Below are positions 4,479 through 5,058 of a stretch of DNA of 5,058 nt, piece after piece. The notes beneath the pieces are model-generated. The model was given only the letters and a program-made list of their open reading frames with translations. It had not been told where the DNA came from and did not search any database. Location: the NCBI GenBank assembly GCA_028711825.1, contig JAQTRM010000076.1, positions 1-5,058 of the forward strand, written 5' to 3'. The first letter of the stretch is position 1. Every line of letters starts with the position of its first letter. The DNA is from Candidatus Omnitrophota bacterium (GTDB lineage Bacteria > Omnitrophota > Gorgyraeia > Gygaellales > Profunditerraquicolaceae). The translations under genes were made by a program, and so were the position numbers.

Positions 4479-5058
4479 TTTTATTATTCAGGCGCTTGGA
4501 AATTCTCCTTTGAAGATCAAGTATCTTTTCATGCCTTTCTTCCTTTGCCTTGCGGCTTAAAGTTTCTTCTTTCTCCGCCGCTTTTGTCCCCGGCCTGGGA
4601 GAATATTTAAAAATATAGGCGGCGTTAAACCCCACTTTATTAAGCAGCGCGCAGGTACTTTCAAAATCTTTTCCGGTTTCTCCTGGAAAACCTACAATGA
4701 TATCAGTGGTCAACAAGCCGTTCTTAACAATTCTACGATAAGAATCGGCTAATTCCAAGTAATCTTTTACGGTATAACCGCGGTTCATCATTTCAAGAAC
4801 TCGGTCGGATCCGGATTGCAGCGGCAGATGCAGGCGTTTGGCGCACTTATCAAGGCCTGCGATCGCCTCAAAAAGGCTTTTCCCGGCGTCTTTGGGGTGA
4901 GAGGTAAAAAAGTCGAATTCTTTCAACATGCCCACGGCATTAACCGATTTAAGCAGCCCGGGAAAATCCACTTTTCCGTCGCAATAAGCGTTAACATTCT
5001 GCCCCAGGAGGGTTATCCGGGCAGCCCCGCCCTCCGCCGCGCGCCGGACTTCCCCGAT
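4459..5058 (-). CDS. miaB: MiaB, tRNA ms2i6A37 methylthiotransferase (C-terminal 199 residues; 5' end outside window; no TRAM domain)
   Basis: MiaB is a radical-SAM iron-sulfur enzyme that adds a methylthio group to C2 of i6A37 in tRNA. The fragment opens inside the radical-SAM domain, and the frame is open to the window edge. Motifs by fragment residue are LLGQNVNAY (17-25), which separates MiaB from its relatives RimO and MtaB, then HPKD (54-57), HLPLQSGSD (77-85), MNRGYT (91-96), TTDIIVGFPGET (117-128) and YSPRPGT (152-158). The radical-SAM cysteines and the N-terminal UPF0004 domain lie outside the window. Only 41 residues follow YSPRPGT: a charged helix (about 169-191) and then a short N/K-rich tail. 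The family usually continues there into a TRAM RNA-binding domain of about 60 residues, which is absent. The next gene starts 20 bp before the stop codon, so no space for a TRAM remnant exists. The assignment to MiaB is strong; the effect of the missing domain is unknown. Confidence 0.93.
   Translation of the reverse strand: MGEVRRAAEGGAARITLLGQNVNAYCDGKVDFPGLLKSVNAVGMLKEFDFFTSHPKDAGKSLFEAIAGLDKCAKRLHLPLQSGSDRVLEMMNRGYTVKDYLELADSYRRIVKNGLLTTDIIVGFPGETGKDFESTCALLNKVGFNAAYIFKYSPRPGTKAAEKEETLSRKAKEERHEKILDLQRRISKRLNNKNANIKN

Overview
The window is a compact, single-strand bacterial gene block. All seven recognisable genes lie on the minus strand, so transcription runs from high to low coordinates. 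In that order they are: miaB (its 5' part lies outside the window), a secreted TPR/SPOR protein, miaA, hflX, a short MerR-family HspR-like regulator, hrcA, and grpE (its 3' part lies outside the window). I see no genuine plus-strand gene, RNA gene, mobile element or CRISPR array. The only non-coding stretches are about 75 bp (hflX to the HspR-like gene) and about 125 bp (the HspR-like gene to hrcA), and both hold regulatory signals.

Region 3714-5058 and on to 1522 is one tightly packed transcription unit. miaB overlaps the TPR/SPOR gene by 20 bp, that gene is 3 bp from miaA, and miaA overlaps hflX by 19 bp. MiaA and MiaB catalyse successive steps of ms2i6A37 formation in tRNA, and HflX is a ribosome-associated GTPase, so the unit has a translation theme. 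A periplasmic or cell-envelope SPOR protein is embedded in it. MiaB appears to end before its usual TRAM domain.

Region 1-1497 is a heat-shock control module. An 85-residue HspR-like MerR regulator has its own promoter, overlapped by an inverted repeat. It is followed by a near-perfect CIRCE element (17 of 18 arm bases), a strong sigma70-type promoter, hrcA with a TTG start, and grpE 5 bp later. dnaK would be expected beyond position 1. HrcA is only 244 residues, roughly 100 shorter than usual, and seems to lack part of its central domain.

The organism is a bacterium of intermediate GC content. HrcA/CIRCE and HspR in one locus, plus a SPOR protein with an export signal, suggest a Gram-negative-type envelope in a lineage outside the well-studied Proteobacteria. 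An uncultured PVC or Omnitrophota-like lineage is a guess only. The gene families are known. The points of interest are architectural: paired heat-shock repressors, a compact HrcA, a CIRCE upstream of the -35 box, and a TRAM-less MiaB.
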